Origin: Bradyrhizobium canariense
GTDB lineage: Bacteria > Pseudomonadota > Alphaproteobacteria > Rhizobiales > Xanthobacteraceae
Direction: 5' to 3'
NCBI RefSeq assembly: GCF_019402665.1
Contig: NZ_VSST01000015.1
Location: forward strand, 62,001 to 126,000
DNA length: 64,000 bases
Part shown: in pieces, positions 9,005-16,399 of the stretch
How positions within the stretch are numbered: the stretch's first letter is position 1
How the letters are laid out: each line of letters starts with the position of its first letter
Made by a program: the position numbers and the translations under genes
Notes under the pieces: generated by a model
The model's database searches: none
Told to the model about the DNA's origin: nothing
The model's input: only the letters and a program-made list of their open reading frames with translations

Positions 9005-9430
9005 TTAAGCTGCTTGCGGCGTGCCGTTGATCGCTTCGTCCATGAAGGACGCGATGTCACGCATGCTGATGACCGAGACGAGGCTGTAATCGTCGATGAC
9101 GGGCAGGTGCCGGATGTGATTCCGGTTCATGAGATGGCGGACGTGCTCGATCGTGTCGCTCGACGTGCAGGATACGAGCTGCTGCACCGAGACGAGCTGC
9201 GAGACCTTGACGTTGACGGCATTGGCGCCGTGCTCGGCGACGGCGCGCACGACGTCGCGCTCGGTGAACATGCCGACCGCGGTATTGCCCTCGGAGCGGA
9301 CCACGTCCTTCACCACCAGTGCGCTGATATTGTTGGCGCGCATCAGCTTGGCGGCGATACCCACGGTTTCGTTCATTCGCACCGTGACAACGCGCGGTGT
9401 CTTCTTGCGCAGAATGTCTCCGACCAGCAT
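9005..9430 (-). CDS. Tandem CBS-domain protein in the oxalate regulon
   Basis: A 141-residue protein made of two CBS motifs (about residues 5-60 and 75-135) with no attached enzyme or channel. Such stand-alone Bateman modules bind adenosine nucleotides and tune partner proteins. Typical turns seen are TAVGMFTERDVVRAV and HLPVIDDYSLVSVISMRDI. The ATG at 9430 has a near-perfect AAGGAGGT site; in-frame upstream codons lack one. The 17-bp oxalate-regulon element lies 34 bp upstream, which ties expression to the transporters and oxc-frc. It could sense ATP/AMP to gate oxalate uptake, but its partner is not evident. Confidence 0.85.
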   Translation of the reverse strand: MLVGDILRKKTPRVVTVRMNETVGIAAKLMRANNISALVVKDVVRSEGNTAVGMFTERDVVRAVAEHGANAVNVKVSQLVSVQQLVSCTSSDTIEHVRHLMNRNHIRHLPVIDDYSLVSVISMRDIASFMDEAINGTPQAA

Positions 9431-9463
9431 TGCAACCTCCTTGGGTGAATGATGAAGCAAGTG

Positions 9464-9480
9464 TGGTATACATAATGCCA
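9464..9480. promoter_or_regulatory. Oxalate-regulon operator, site 1 (CBS gene)
   Basis: TGGTATACATAATGCCA: half-sites TGGTAT and ATGCCA are inverted copies, allowing T/C, around a 5-bp spacer. It is 34 bp upstream of the CBS gene ATG. It is one of six matching elements in the window; the probable ligand is the GntR/FCD protein at 23174-23902. Confidence 0.65.
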
Positions 9481-9558
9481 ATCGTCAAGCACTCGATTTG
9501 GCTCATCCGAAAAATCTTGCGGCAGCAATGCTGACGTTTGCCGTAAGCCAAAAAGAAA

Positions 9559-9578
9559 GGGGCGCATCGCTGCGCCCC
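9559..9578 (-). terminator. Rho-independent terminator of the first OFA transporter gene
   Basis: GGGGCGCA and TGCGCCCC form an 8-bp perfect stem with a TCGC loop. On the minus strand it is followed by TTTCTTTTT. It lies 29 bp beyond the transporter stop, which separates that gene from the CBS gene and its own operator. Confidence 0.8.
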
Positions 9579-9606
9579 TGTCTCACCCGTGCAAGATGCG
9601 TGTTCG

Positions 9607-10929
9607 TTATGCCGTCTCGGTCTTGGCGTTCCCCGTCGCGGCGTTGGCGCTCTCGGCTTCCTTGCCGAGGATGAAGGAGCGGCGCATCGGCTTGATCACG
9701 AATAGCGCCATCAGCGCCGCCGTCGCGTTCAGTGCCACCGCGACCACGAACACGGCCTTCCAGCCGTACGTGGCCGAGATCACGCTCGCGAGCGGAACGA
9801 GCAGGGACGCCGTCCCCTTCGCCGTGTAGAGCATCCCGTTATTGGTGGTCGCGAACTTCGAGCCGAAGGTGTCGCCGCACGTGGCAGGGAACAACGAGTA
9901 GATCTCGCCGAACACGCCGAAATAGACCGCGGTGGCGAGCACGAAGACGACAGGCACGTGGCCATAGGCCGACAGCGTCAGCAGCATCAGCGCGGCGGTG
10001 CCGAAGGCGATGAACATGGTGTGCTCGCGGCCGATCGTGTCGGAGACGAAGCCGAAGAAGGGCCGTCCGAAACCGTCGAAGATGCGGTCGAGCGAGATCG
10101 CGAACGTCAATGCCGCCATCTGGAAGCCGGCGAGCGTGACCGGCGTGTCGGCGATCTTGAAGTCGTGCGCGATCGGGGCGATCTGCGCCGCGGTCATCAG
10201 GCCGCCGGAGGCAACCATGACGAAAACGAGATACATCACCCAGAAAATAGGGGCGCGCAGCACCTGGGGCGGTGTGAAGTCGATCTTGGTCTGCGGCAGA
10301 TTGAGCTGCTTCTTCTTCGGCGGGATCGAAATCCGCGGCGGCTGGATGAAGAAGGCGAGCACGAAGACGATGACGCCCTGGCCGATGCCGAAGGTGAGGA
10401 ACGCGTGCTGATAGCCGCTCGTTGCGATCATGGCGGCGATCGGCACGACGGTGAGTGCAGCGCCTGCGCCGAAACCGGCGGCAGTCGCACCGGCGGCAAG
10501 GCCCCGGCGATCGGGAAACCATTTCAGCGCGTTGCCGACGCAGGTGCCGTACACCGCGCCCGCGCCCATGCCGCCGATGATCGCGGCCGCGTAGAGCAAG
10601 GTGAGGCTATCGGCATAGGAGTTGAGAATCCACGACAGCGCGATCATGACGCCGCCGAACATGATGACGATGCGCGGGCCGTATTTGTCGACGAACCAGG
10701 CCTCGATCGGCACCAGCCAGGTTTCGGTGACGACGAAGATGGTGAAAGCGAGCTGGATCGCGGCGCGTCCCCAATGGTGCGCGTGATCGATCGGATCGAC
10801 GAACAGCGTCCAGCCATATTGCAGGTTGGCGATCATCGCCATGCAGACGATGCCCATGACGAGCTGGAGCCAACGGAAACCTGTGCGAAGAGGCGCGGCT
10901 GTGACAGCGCCATCGGTGCTGGAAATCAT
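9607..10929 (-). CDS. OFA-family MFS transporter (oxalate/formate antiporter type), copy 1
   Basis: A 440-residue, 12-helix inner-membrane transporter of the oxalate:formate antiporter family. Family marks include GPRIVIMFGGVMIALSW after helix 2, YGTCVGNALKWFPDRRGLAAG in the helix 4-5 region and FATTNNGMLYTAKGTASLL near helix 11. The central loop PPRISIPPKKKQ is basic. The ATG at 10929 has a GGGAGGT ribosome site. It lies downstream of, and is about as close to, the second OFA gene as to the CBS gene, but has its own operator (11027) and terminator (9559). Oxalate uptake with formate release fits oxc-frc in the same regulon. Other dicarboxylates cannot be excluded. Confidence 0.85.
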   Translation of the reverse strand: MISSTDGAVTAAPLRTGFRWLQLVMGIVCMAMIANLQYGWTLFVDPIDHAHHWGRAAIQLAFTIFVVTETWLVPIEAWFVDKYGPRIVIMFGGVMIALSWILNSYADSLTLLYAAAIIGGMGAGAVYGTCVGNALKWFPDRRGLAAGATAAGFGAGAALTVVPIAAMIATSGYQHAFLTFGIGQGVIVFVLAFFIQPPRISIPPKKKQLNLPQTKIDFTPPQVLRAPIFWVMYLVFVMVASGGLMTAAQIAPIAHDFKIADTPVTLAGFQMAALTFAISLDRIFDGFGRPFFGFVSDTIGREHTMFIAFGTAALMLLTLSAYGHVPVVFVLATAVYFGVFGEIYSLFPATCGDTFGSKFATTNNGMLYTAKGTASLLVPLASVISATYGWKAVFVVAVALNATAALMALFVIKPMRRSFILGKEAESANAATGNAKTETA

Positions 10930-11026
10930 CAAAAACCTCCCGAGCGCCTGTCTGGTTCGGCACCGGTCACAAGATGACCTGATGTCGCAATATTGTGGCT
11001 TATCGTCGCAAGCGCGATCGCGAGCT

Positions 11027-11043
11027 TGGTATACCATATCCCA
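11027..11043. promoter_or_regulatory. Oxalate-regulon operator, site 2 (first OFA transporter)
   Basis: TGGTATACCATATCCCA starts with the perfect 10-bp palindrome TGGTATACCA, a form common for FadR-subfamily GntR operators. The right half-site ATCCCA differs by one base from ATGCCA. It is about 98 bp upstream of the transporter ATG at 10929. Confidence 0.6.
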
Positions 11044-11130
11044 GATTGCAAGCCTTATCTTGGCGGGCCGGCGACAAAATGCGAGTTCCGTTTGCAGCAC
11101 GGCGGGATCGCGCAAGCTTCGCGCAAAACG

Positions 11131-11160
11131 AAGACGCCCGGCCGCGAGGCCGGGCGTCTT
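11131..11160 (-). terminator. Rho-independent terminator of the second OFA transporter gene
   Basis: AAGACGCCCGGCC and GGCCGGGCGTCTT form a 13-bp perfect stem around GCGA. On the minus strand TTCGTTTTGCG follows. It is 25 bp past the stop at 11186. Confidence 0.85.
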
Positions 11161-11185
11161 GCGCGAGAAGCGCTTTTGGAGTGCG

Positions 11186-12472
11186 TCAGACGGTCGATTG
11201 CGCGACCACGACCTTGCGCCAGGGCTTGAGCACCGCGATCGCCAGCGCCGAGGCCAGGATGTTGGCGCCGGCCGCGATGATGAACACGTTGTCCCAACTG
11301 CCCGACGACTGCTGCATGTAATTGCCGATCGGGACCAGCAGCGCGGCCGTCCCCTTCGCGGTGTAGAGCAGGCCGGCATTGGTGGTCGCGAACTTGGCGC
11401 CGAACGTGTCGGTACAGGTCGAGGGGAACAACGAGTAGATCTCACCCCAGGCGAAGAACACGAAGCCCGAGAGCAGCACGAACCAGAGCGGATCGTGGCC
11501 CCAGAGGTAGAGCATCCAGATGCCGATACCTTCCATCCCGAAGGCGATGAACATCGTGTTCTCGCGGCCGATCATGTCGGAGATCCAGCCGAAGAACGGA
11601 CGCGTCAGGCCGTTGAGCACGCGGTCGATCGTGGCCGCGAAGGTCACCGCGGTCATCGTCACCGCCATCAACGTGACCGGCACGTTGTCGATCTTCCAGT
11701 CGGCCGCGATCGGCTTCAAATTGGCCGTCACCATCAGGCCGCCGGCGCCGACGATCACGAACATGAAGTACATCAGCCAGAAGATCGGCTGACGCAGCAC
11801 CTCGGTCGGCTGATAGTTGCGGCGGCTCTGTTGCAGATTGGCGTTCGCCACCACGCTCGGCACCTGGCCTGCCTTCGGCGCCAGCAGGAAGAAGGCGAGG
11901 ATGCAGATGATGATGCCTTGTCCGAGGCCGAAATAGAGGAATGTGGTCTGGAAGCCGCTGTCCTTGATCATGGCCTGGATCGGCGCGACGGTGAGCGCGG
12001 AGCCTGCACCGAAGCCCGCGGCGGTGATGCCCGCGGCAAGACCGCGCTTGTCCGGAAACCACTTCAAGGCGTTGCCGACGCAGGTGCCGTAGACGCCGCC
12101 GGCGCCGATGCCTGCGATGATCATGCCGAGATAGTAGCCGTTGAGCGTGGTCGCCTCCGCGTTGATCGCCCAGCCGGCGGCACAGAGCACGCCGCCGACC
12201 AGCACCACGATGCGCGGACCGTATTTGTCGACGAACCATCCTTCGATCGGCACGAGCCAGGTCTCGAACAGCACGAACAGCGTAAAGGCCCATTGGATCG
12301 ACGCGCGATCCCAGCCGAATTTCTTCTGGATGTCGGGGACGAAGAACGTCCAGCCATATTGATAGTTGGCGATCATCACCATCGCCGCGACGCCAACCGC
12401 CAATTGCGTCCAGCGATATGTGTCGCTAACGCGCGCGGCTGTCGGGGCGGTTGCTTGCACCATGTCCGTCAT
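11186..12472 (-). CDS. OFA-family MFS transporter (oxalate/formate antiporter type), copy 2
   Basis: A 428-residue paralogue of the neighbouring transporter, in the same orientation, sharing YGTCVGNALKWFPDKRGLAAG and FATTNAGLLYTAKGTAALLVP. The ATG at 12472 follows a strong GGGAGGC site; an in-frame ATG at 12496 does not. The central loop differs from copy 1 (SVVANANLQQSRRNYQPTEV instead of the lysine-rich segment), and the start carries a longer N-terminal tail. Separate operator and terminator show it is an independent transcription unit. The two copies may differ in affinity or direction (import against formate export), which the sequence does not settle. Confidence 0.85.
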   Translation of the reverse strand: MTDMVQATAPTAARVSDTYRWTQLAVGVAAMVMIANYQYGWTFFVPDIQKKFGWDRASIQWAFTLFVLFETWLVPIEGWFVDKYGPRIVVLVGGVLCAAGWAINAEATTLNGYYLGMIIAGIGAGGVYGTCVGNALKWFPDKRGLAAGITAAGFGAGSALTVAPIQAMIKDSGFQTTFLYFGLGQGIIICILAFFLLAPKAGQVPSVVANANLQQSRRNYQPTEVLRQPIFWLMYFMFVIVGAGGLMVTANLKPIAADWKIDNVPVTLMAVTMTAVTFAATIDRVLNGLTRPFFGWISDMIGRENTMFIAFGMEGIGIWMLYLWGHDPLWFVLLSGFVFFAWGEIYSLFPSTCTDTFGAKFATTNAGLLYTAKGTAALLVPIGNYMQQSSGSWDNVFIIAAGANILASALAIAVLKPWRKVVVAQSTV

Positions 12473-12523
12473 AAAGCCTCCCGTGGCGCCTCTCATTTTT
12501 CTGCGAGCGCTGGAACGGCATTC

Positions 12524-12540
12524 TTGTATGCATTATGCCA
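12524..12540. promoter_or_regulatory. Oxalate-regulon operator, site 3 (second OFA transporter)
   Basis: TTGTATGCATTATGCCA matches the shared element with a changed first half-site (TTGTAT) and an exact ATGCCA. It lies 51 bp upstream of the ATG at 12472. The embedded TATGCAT is itself symmetrical. Confidence 0.55.
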
Positions 12541-12626
12541 AGCTTCAAGCGCTGGTCCGGTCACCGTGCGCAAATGCCGCAGCACCTTGCCCGGTGGCGG
12601 CTGTGACTCAGGACAGCACAAGTAGA

Positions 12627-12651
12627 AATGGCCCCGTCATCCGGGGCCATT
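12627..12651 (-). terminator. Probable terminator of the 45-aa gene
   Basis: AATGGCCCCG and CGGGGCCATT form a 10-bp perfect stem around TCATC. On the minus strand TTCTACTTGT follows, a weak T run. It is about 70 bp past the small gene stop. Confidence 0.65.
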
Positions 12652-12719
12652 CATCAAAAGTCGTATTCGAACCGATCTAAAACCGTGCCGCTGCGCGGCG
12701 GCGCGGGAAGGGGGCCGGC

Positions 12720-12857
12720 TTACAGGCCGAAGCGCGGCAGGTCGCCATTGTGATTCGAGATCTCGGCGCTCGCCATCAGGAGGCGGTCGATCGTGGCCAT
12801 CAAGCGGGCGAACAGCGAGGAGGAGGGCGCGAGAGCGACGGAAGCGGTCTTGGACAT
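12720..12857 (-). CDS. 45-residue protein of unknown function under an oxalate-regulon operator
   Basis: The product begins MSKTASVALAPSSSLFARLM and ends GDLPRFGL, 45 residues in all. Residues about 13-32 can form an amphipathic helix (LFARLMATIDRLLMASAEIS), with a polar tail ending Leu-Pro-Arg-Phe-Gly-Leu. There is no signal peptide or known motif. An AAAGGGA ribosome site precedes the ATG, a terminator-like stem follows, and the regulon element lies 57 bp upstream, so it looks like a complete one-gene unit. A small modulator of the transporters is conceivable but unproved. Confidence 0.65.
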   Translation of the reverse strand: MSKTASVALAPSSSLFARLMATIDRLLMASAEISNHNGDLPRFGL

Positions 12858-12913
12858 CGAAAATCCCTTTCTTGAGACGGTCAGTGCTGCTGTCTCATTT
12901 CGAAGGGCAACCT

Positions 12914-12954
12914 ATGTATACCAGATGCCAATGTCTATGCATGCCATTGCATAG
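12914..12954. promoter_or_regulatory. Oxalate-regulon operator, site 4, with adjacent inverted repeat
   Basis: ATGTATACCAGATGCCA (12914-12930) matches the shared 17-bp element 57 bp upstream of the 45-aa gene. Four bases further lies a second inverted repeat, CTATGCA-TGCCAT-TGCATAG (12935-12954), which contains another TGCCAT core and may be a second site. The Hsp70 gene starts about 180 bp away in the other direction and could in principle be affected. Confidence 0.6.
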
Positions 12955-13137
12955 CAGCATTTAGTGTACCGCATTGCAGCATAATAATCCGTTAAATGGG
13001 CCGATTTGAGCGGGGATATGCCCAAACCCCGCCGAAACTGAACCATTTGACCGTCGATGTCCAAAAACGGAGTCTTGGCAGCGGCACACGAAGCCGCTAG
13101 TGGTCTGCCCCCTTCCAATCATCTGTCAGAGTGGTTC

Positions 13138-14469
13138 ATGTCGAGCGCCTCGCCCGCCGTCTCGATCGGCATCGATTTTGGGACCAGCAACACGGTCGTG
13201 GCCCTTGCGGCGGACGACCGCCGGGTCGAGGCCATCCGCTTCGACCATGGTGGACAGCGCCACAGCGTCTTCGTATCGGCGCTGTGCTTCTGGGAGGATC
13301 GGCCGGGAGCCGGCGCCCAGGCCGAAGGCGGCCCGTGGGCGATCGAGCAGTTCCTGGAAGGACGGCATGTCTACCGCTTCCTCCAGTCGTTCAAGACCTT
13401 CGCCGCGAGCTCCAGCTTCAACACCACCCAGGTGTTCCGGCAGCGCTACAAGTTCGAGGACATTTTGGCGGCGTTCCTGCGGACGCTGGCGCGCCATGGC
13501 GGCGATAAATTCGGCTTCGAGACGTCCACCATCACGGTCGGTCGCCCCGTCCGCTTCGCCGGCGGCAATCCTGACGAGGCGCTCGCGATGCAGCGCTACC
13601 GGGCCGCGTTCGAGCGCCTTGGCGCCGGCCACGCGCGCTATGTCTACGAACCCGTGGGCGCAGCGTTCTCCTTCGCTCGCCGCCTGGAGCGGGATGCGAC
13701 CGTGCTGGTTGCGGATTTCGGCGGCGGTACCAGCGATTTCTCCGTGATGCGGTTCTCGCGTGCCGGCGGCGCCTTGCGCGCCGAACCGCTCGGCCATGCC
13801 GGCATCGGGATTGCGGGCGACACCTTCGATTACCGCATCGTCGATCACGTCGTCTCGCCGCGGCTAGGCAAGGGCTCGAGCTTCCGCTCGTTCGACAAGG
13901 TGCTGCCGATCCCCACCGGCCACTACACCAACCTCGCGCGCTGGCATCAGCTCGCGATGATGAAGAGCAACGGCGACCTGCGCGAACTCCGGGAGCTTGC
14001 GCGCACCGCGGTGAAGCCGACTCTGCTCGAGGATTTCATCACCATCGTCGATCTCGACCTCGGCTTTTCGTTGTACCGCGCGGTATCCGACGCCAAGGTC
14101 GCGCTGTCGGCGCAGGATCAGGTGGAGTTCCGCTTCAAAGGCGGCGGGGTCGACATTGGCGCGACCATCACGCGGAAGAATTTCGAAGCCTGGATTGCCG
14201 ACGATATCGCGAGGCTCGGGGCCACCGTCGACAAGGTGCTTGGCGAAGCCGGCATCACCGCGCGCGAGATCGAAAAGGTGTTTCTGACCGGCGGCACGTC
14301 CTTCGTGCCGGCCGTTCGAAAACTGTTCGCCGAGCGGTTCGGCAACGAACGGCTGATGTCGGGCGATCAGTTCGAGTCGATCGCCTACGGCCTTGCTTTG
14401 ATCGGACATAGCCCGGATCCGGACCGCTGGACCGCAAGCGGCGGGGTTGCGCCGAAGGCAGGGGCGTAG
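13138..14469 (+). CDS. Hsp70-family protein (YegD-like)
   Basis: A 443-residue actin-fold ATPase related to DnaK but without the full substrate-binding and lid domains, as in YegD. Visible phosphate loops are SIGIDFGTSNTVVALA near the N-terminus and VADFGGGTSDFSVMRF near residue 195. The adenosine-site block is VFLTGGTSFVPAVRKLFAERF near residue 380. The start chosen is the ATG that puts the actin fold right at the N-terminus; an in-frame ATG at 13057 would add 27 poorly structured residues. Ribosome sites are weak for both. The client or role is unknown, and it has no cotranscribed partner. Confidence 0.85.
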   Translation: MSSASPAVSIGIDFGTSNTVVALAADDRRVEAIRFDHGGQRHSVFVSALCFWEDRPGAGAQAEGGPWAIEQFLEGRHVYRFLQSFKTFAASSSFNTTQVFRQRYKFEDILAAFLRTLARHGGDKFGFETSTITVGRPVRFAGGNPDEALAMQRYRAAFERLGAGHARYVYEPVGAAFSFARRLERDATVLVADFGGGTSDFSVMRFSRAGGALRAEPLGHAGIGIAGDTFDYRIVDHVVSPRLGKGSSFRSFDKVLPIPTGHYTNLARWHQLAMMKSNGDLRELRELARTAVKPTLLEDFITIVDLDLGFSLYRAVSDAKVALSAQDQVEFRFKGGGVDIGATITRKNFEAWIADDIARLGATVDKVLGEAGITAREIEKVFLTGGTSFVPAVRKLFAERFGNERLMSGDQFESIAYGLALIGHSPDPDRWTASGGVAPKAGA

Positions 14470-14542
14470 GCTCGCTGAGATGACACTCGATCGCTGGTTC
14501 CCGTCGTGAGCTGGCCATCGCACTTGGCGACCGTTTCGGCGG

Positions 14543-14675
14543 CCCATCCTTCGAGACGCCCGCCTTTGGCGGGCCCTCAGGATGAGGTCGGAGTATGTGG
14601 CCGCAGTCTCGACGAGCGCTGTTGCCGCTAGCCTCATCTTGAGGAGACCGCGGAGCGGTCGTCTCGAAGGACGAG
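14543..14675. repeat. REP-like inverted repeat
   Basis: CCATCCTTCGAGACGCCCGC at the left end faces GGTCGTCTCGAAGGACGAGG at the right. Inner arms CCTCAGGATGAGG and CCTCATCTTGAGGAG recur, giving a mosaic of CTCATCCTGAGG-type units. It occupies most of the gap between the Hsp70 gene and the convergent SRPBCC gene. Confidence 0.7.
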
Positions 14676-14696
14676 GCGCTCGCTCTACCTCAGACG

Positions 14697-15140
14697 CTAT
14701 TGCTTGATCTCAGGCTCGACGAGCTTCGCCAGATTGCGCAGCGATTCCTGCCAGCCGAGATAACAAGCCTCCGGCGGAATGACGTCGGGGATGCCGGCCT
14801 GCGTGATATCCAGCTCAGTGCCGACGGATACCTTCTTCAGGATCACGGTGACCTGGATTTCGCCGGGCAGATTGGGGTCGTCGAACCTGTCGGTGTAGCG
14901 GAGACGTTCGCCGGGAACGAGCTCGAGATATTCGCCGCCGAAGGCGTGGCTGTTGCCCGTCGTGAAGTTACGGAACGACATCTTGAACGTACCCCCGACC
15001 TTCGGCTCGAAATGATGGACCGTGCAGGTGAAGCCGTTCGGCGGAAGCCATTTCGCCAGCGCATCCGCCTCCAGGAAGGCGCGATAGACTTTCTCCGGGC
15101 TGGTCGTGAGAACGCGGTGCAGGCGGACAGTGCTGGGCAT
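14697..15140 (-). CDS. SRPBCC / AHSA1-family domain protein
   Basis: A 147-residue helix-grip protein of the activator-of-Hsp90-ATPase-like group, a fold that binds hydrophobic ligands in a deep cavity. The opening RVLTTSPEKVYRAFLEADAL and the pair LAKWLPPNGF and GGTFKMSFRNFTTG are typical. The ATG at 15140 has GAGGAAG just upstream; earlier in-frame ATGs at 15146 and 15155 overlap that site. Despite the name, bacterial members usually have no tie to Hsp90, and its closeness to the Hsp70 gene, which is convergent, is not evidence of one. Confidence 0.8.
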   Translation of the reverse strand: MPSTVRLHRVLTTSPEKVYRAFLEADALAKWLPPNGFTCTVHHFEPKVGGTFKMSFRNFTTGNSHAFGGEYLELVPGERLRYTDRFDDPNLPGEIQVTVILKKVSVGTELDITQAGIPDVIPPEACYLGWQESLRNLAKLVEPEIKQ

Positions 15141-15403
15141 GATCATCTTCCTCATGAATCGCCGGGCTCGACGTCAGCGTCTATTGCCCATTCATGTCTA
15201 GATGACGGATCAGATACCGCCGATCCGACAGGGCGTCTCGATTTTTTTTGATGGATGATTGGCAGACTGCCGCCACGTCGTGCGGCGTCATGGCGAATGC
15301 GAGATTGTAGCCGGGGATCGTCGGATTGTTCCGCCCGCCTGCGGCTGATGCGCCGACGGCGAAAGCTGGCCGGCGATCACGCGCTCAACTGCATCGGTTG
15401 CAC

Positions 15404-16393
15404 TTATTGATCGAGTCGAATCTGCGCGGTTTTGACGATGTCCTGCCAGCGCGCGATCTCTTCGGTCATCCGCCGCTTGAGCGGTTCGGGGCCTCGCTGG
15501 TCCGGCGGTGGCAGGATCAAGCCTACCAGTTCGAGCCGTCTCCGCACGCCGTCATCGTCGAGCGCTGCGCGAAGCGCGTCCGAGAACCGGTCGCGAATGG
15601 CGTCAGGCGCGCCTTTCGGCAGGTAGAACGCGAACCAGCTCGATGCGACAAACTGTGGAAGCCCTGCTTCCCTGGCCGTCGGTGTGTCCGGCAATTGCGG
15701 AACCCGCGCTGCGGCCGAAACGGTCAGGAAACGCAGATTGTTGTCACCCAGGAAGGGAAGAACGTCGCCCAACAATCCACAACTGAAGTCGCTGCGGCCG
15801 GCGATCAGGTCGGTCATCGCCAGTGCTGATCCCCGATATGGCACCTCGACCGGCTTGAATCCGATCACGGAGGTGAACAGCAGACAGCTGATGTGGCTGA
15901 TCGAACCGACACCCGCATGGGCCAAGGTGAGGTCCGGGCCGCGCGCCTTGGCGATCGCGATGAACGACGCCATGCTGTCCGCGCCAAGGTCGCGGCGAGC
16001 GACGACGAGGATCGGCGTTTCCGCGACCAGGCCAATCGGCGTGAAATCAACCAGCGGGTCGTAACGCAGATTCGGATACAGCGCGACCGATGCCGCATGC
16101 GTCCCGACGTGACCGCTGACGAGCGTATAACCGTCGGGCGCGCTTTTTGCGACGCGCGCTGAGCCGGTCGTGCCGCCCGCCCCGGCGATGTTCTCGACAA
16201 TGATCGGCTGCCCGAGTTTTCGCGACATGTGTTCGGACACGATCCGGCTCATCACGTCATTCGGGCCGCCAGCCGCGAACGGGACGATCAACGTGATCGG
16301 CCGTGATGGGAAGGGCGACTCGGCATGTGCCGCATTCAACATTGACAGCATCGCAGCTGCGAGGAGGGCCGTATGCTTGCGTTTCAGAATCAT
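15404..16393 (-). CDS. Bug-family (TctC-type) extracytoplasmic solute-binding protein
   Basis: A 329-residue periplasmic binding protein with an N-terminal signal peptide (TALLAAAMLSMLNAAHAES). Family marks are PITLIVPFAAGGPNDVMSRI, IIVENIAGAGGTTGSARVA and the loop SISHISCLLF. Bug proteins bind carboxylates and normally feed TctAB, or act as orphan sensors; no TctA or TctB gene is present in the window. It starts 6 bp after the stop of the PcaB-like lyase gene on the same strand, so its ligand may be the substrate or product of that enzyme, such as a tricarboxylate or muconate derivative. Confidence 0.85.
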   Translation of the reverse strand: MILKRKHTALLAAAMLSMLNAAHAESPFPSRPITLIVPFAAGGPNDVMSRIVSEHMSRKLGQPIIVENIAGAGGTTGSARVAKSAPDGYTLVSGHVGTHAASVALYPNLRYDPLVDFTPIGLVAETPILVVARRDLGADSMASFIAIAKARGPDLTLAHAGVGSISHISCLLFTSVIGFKPVEVPYRGSALAMTDLIAGRSDFSCGLLGDVLPFLGDNNLRFLTVSAAARVPQLPDTPTAREAGLPQFVASSWFAFYLPKGAPDAIRDRFSDALRAALDDDGVRRRLELVGLILPPPDQRGPEPLKRRMTEEIARWQDIVKTAQIRLDQ

Positions 16394-16399
16394 ATGGCC

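Noticed and set aside
13057..13137. Upstream start for the Hsp70-family gene
   Set aside because: It adds 27 residues ahead of the actin fold and has no ribosome site, though the later ATG also has only a weak one, so it is not fully excluded.
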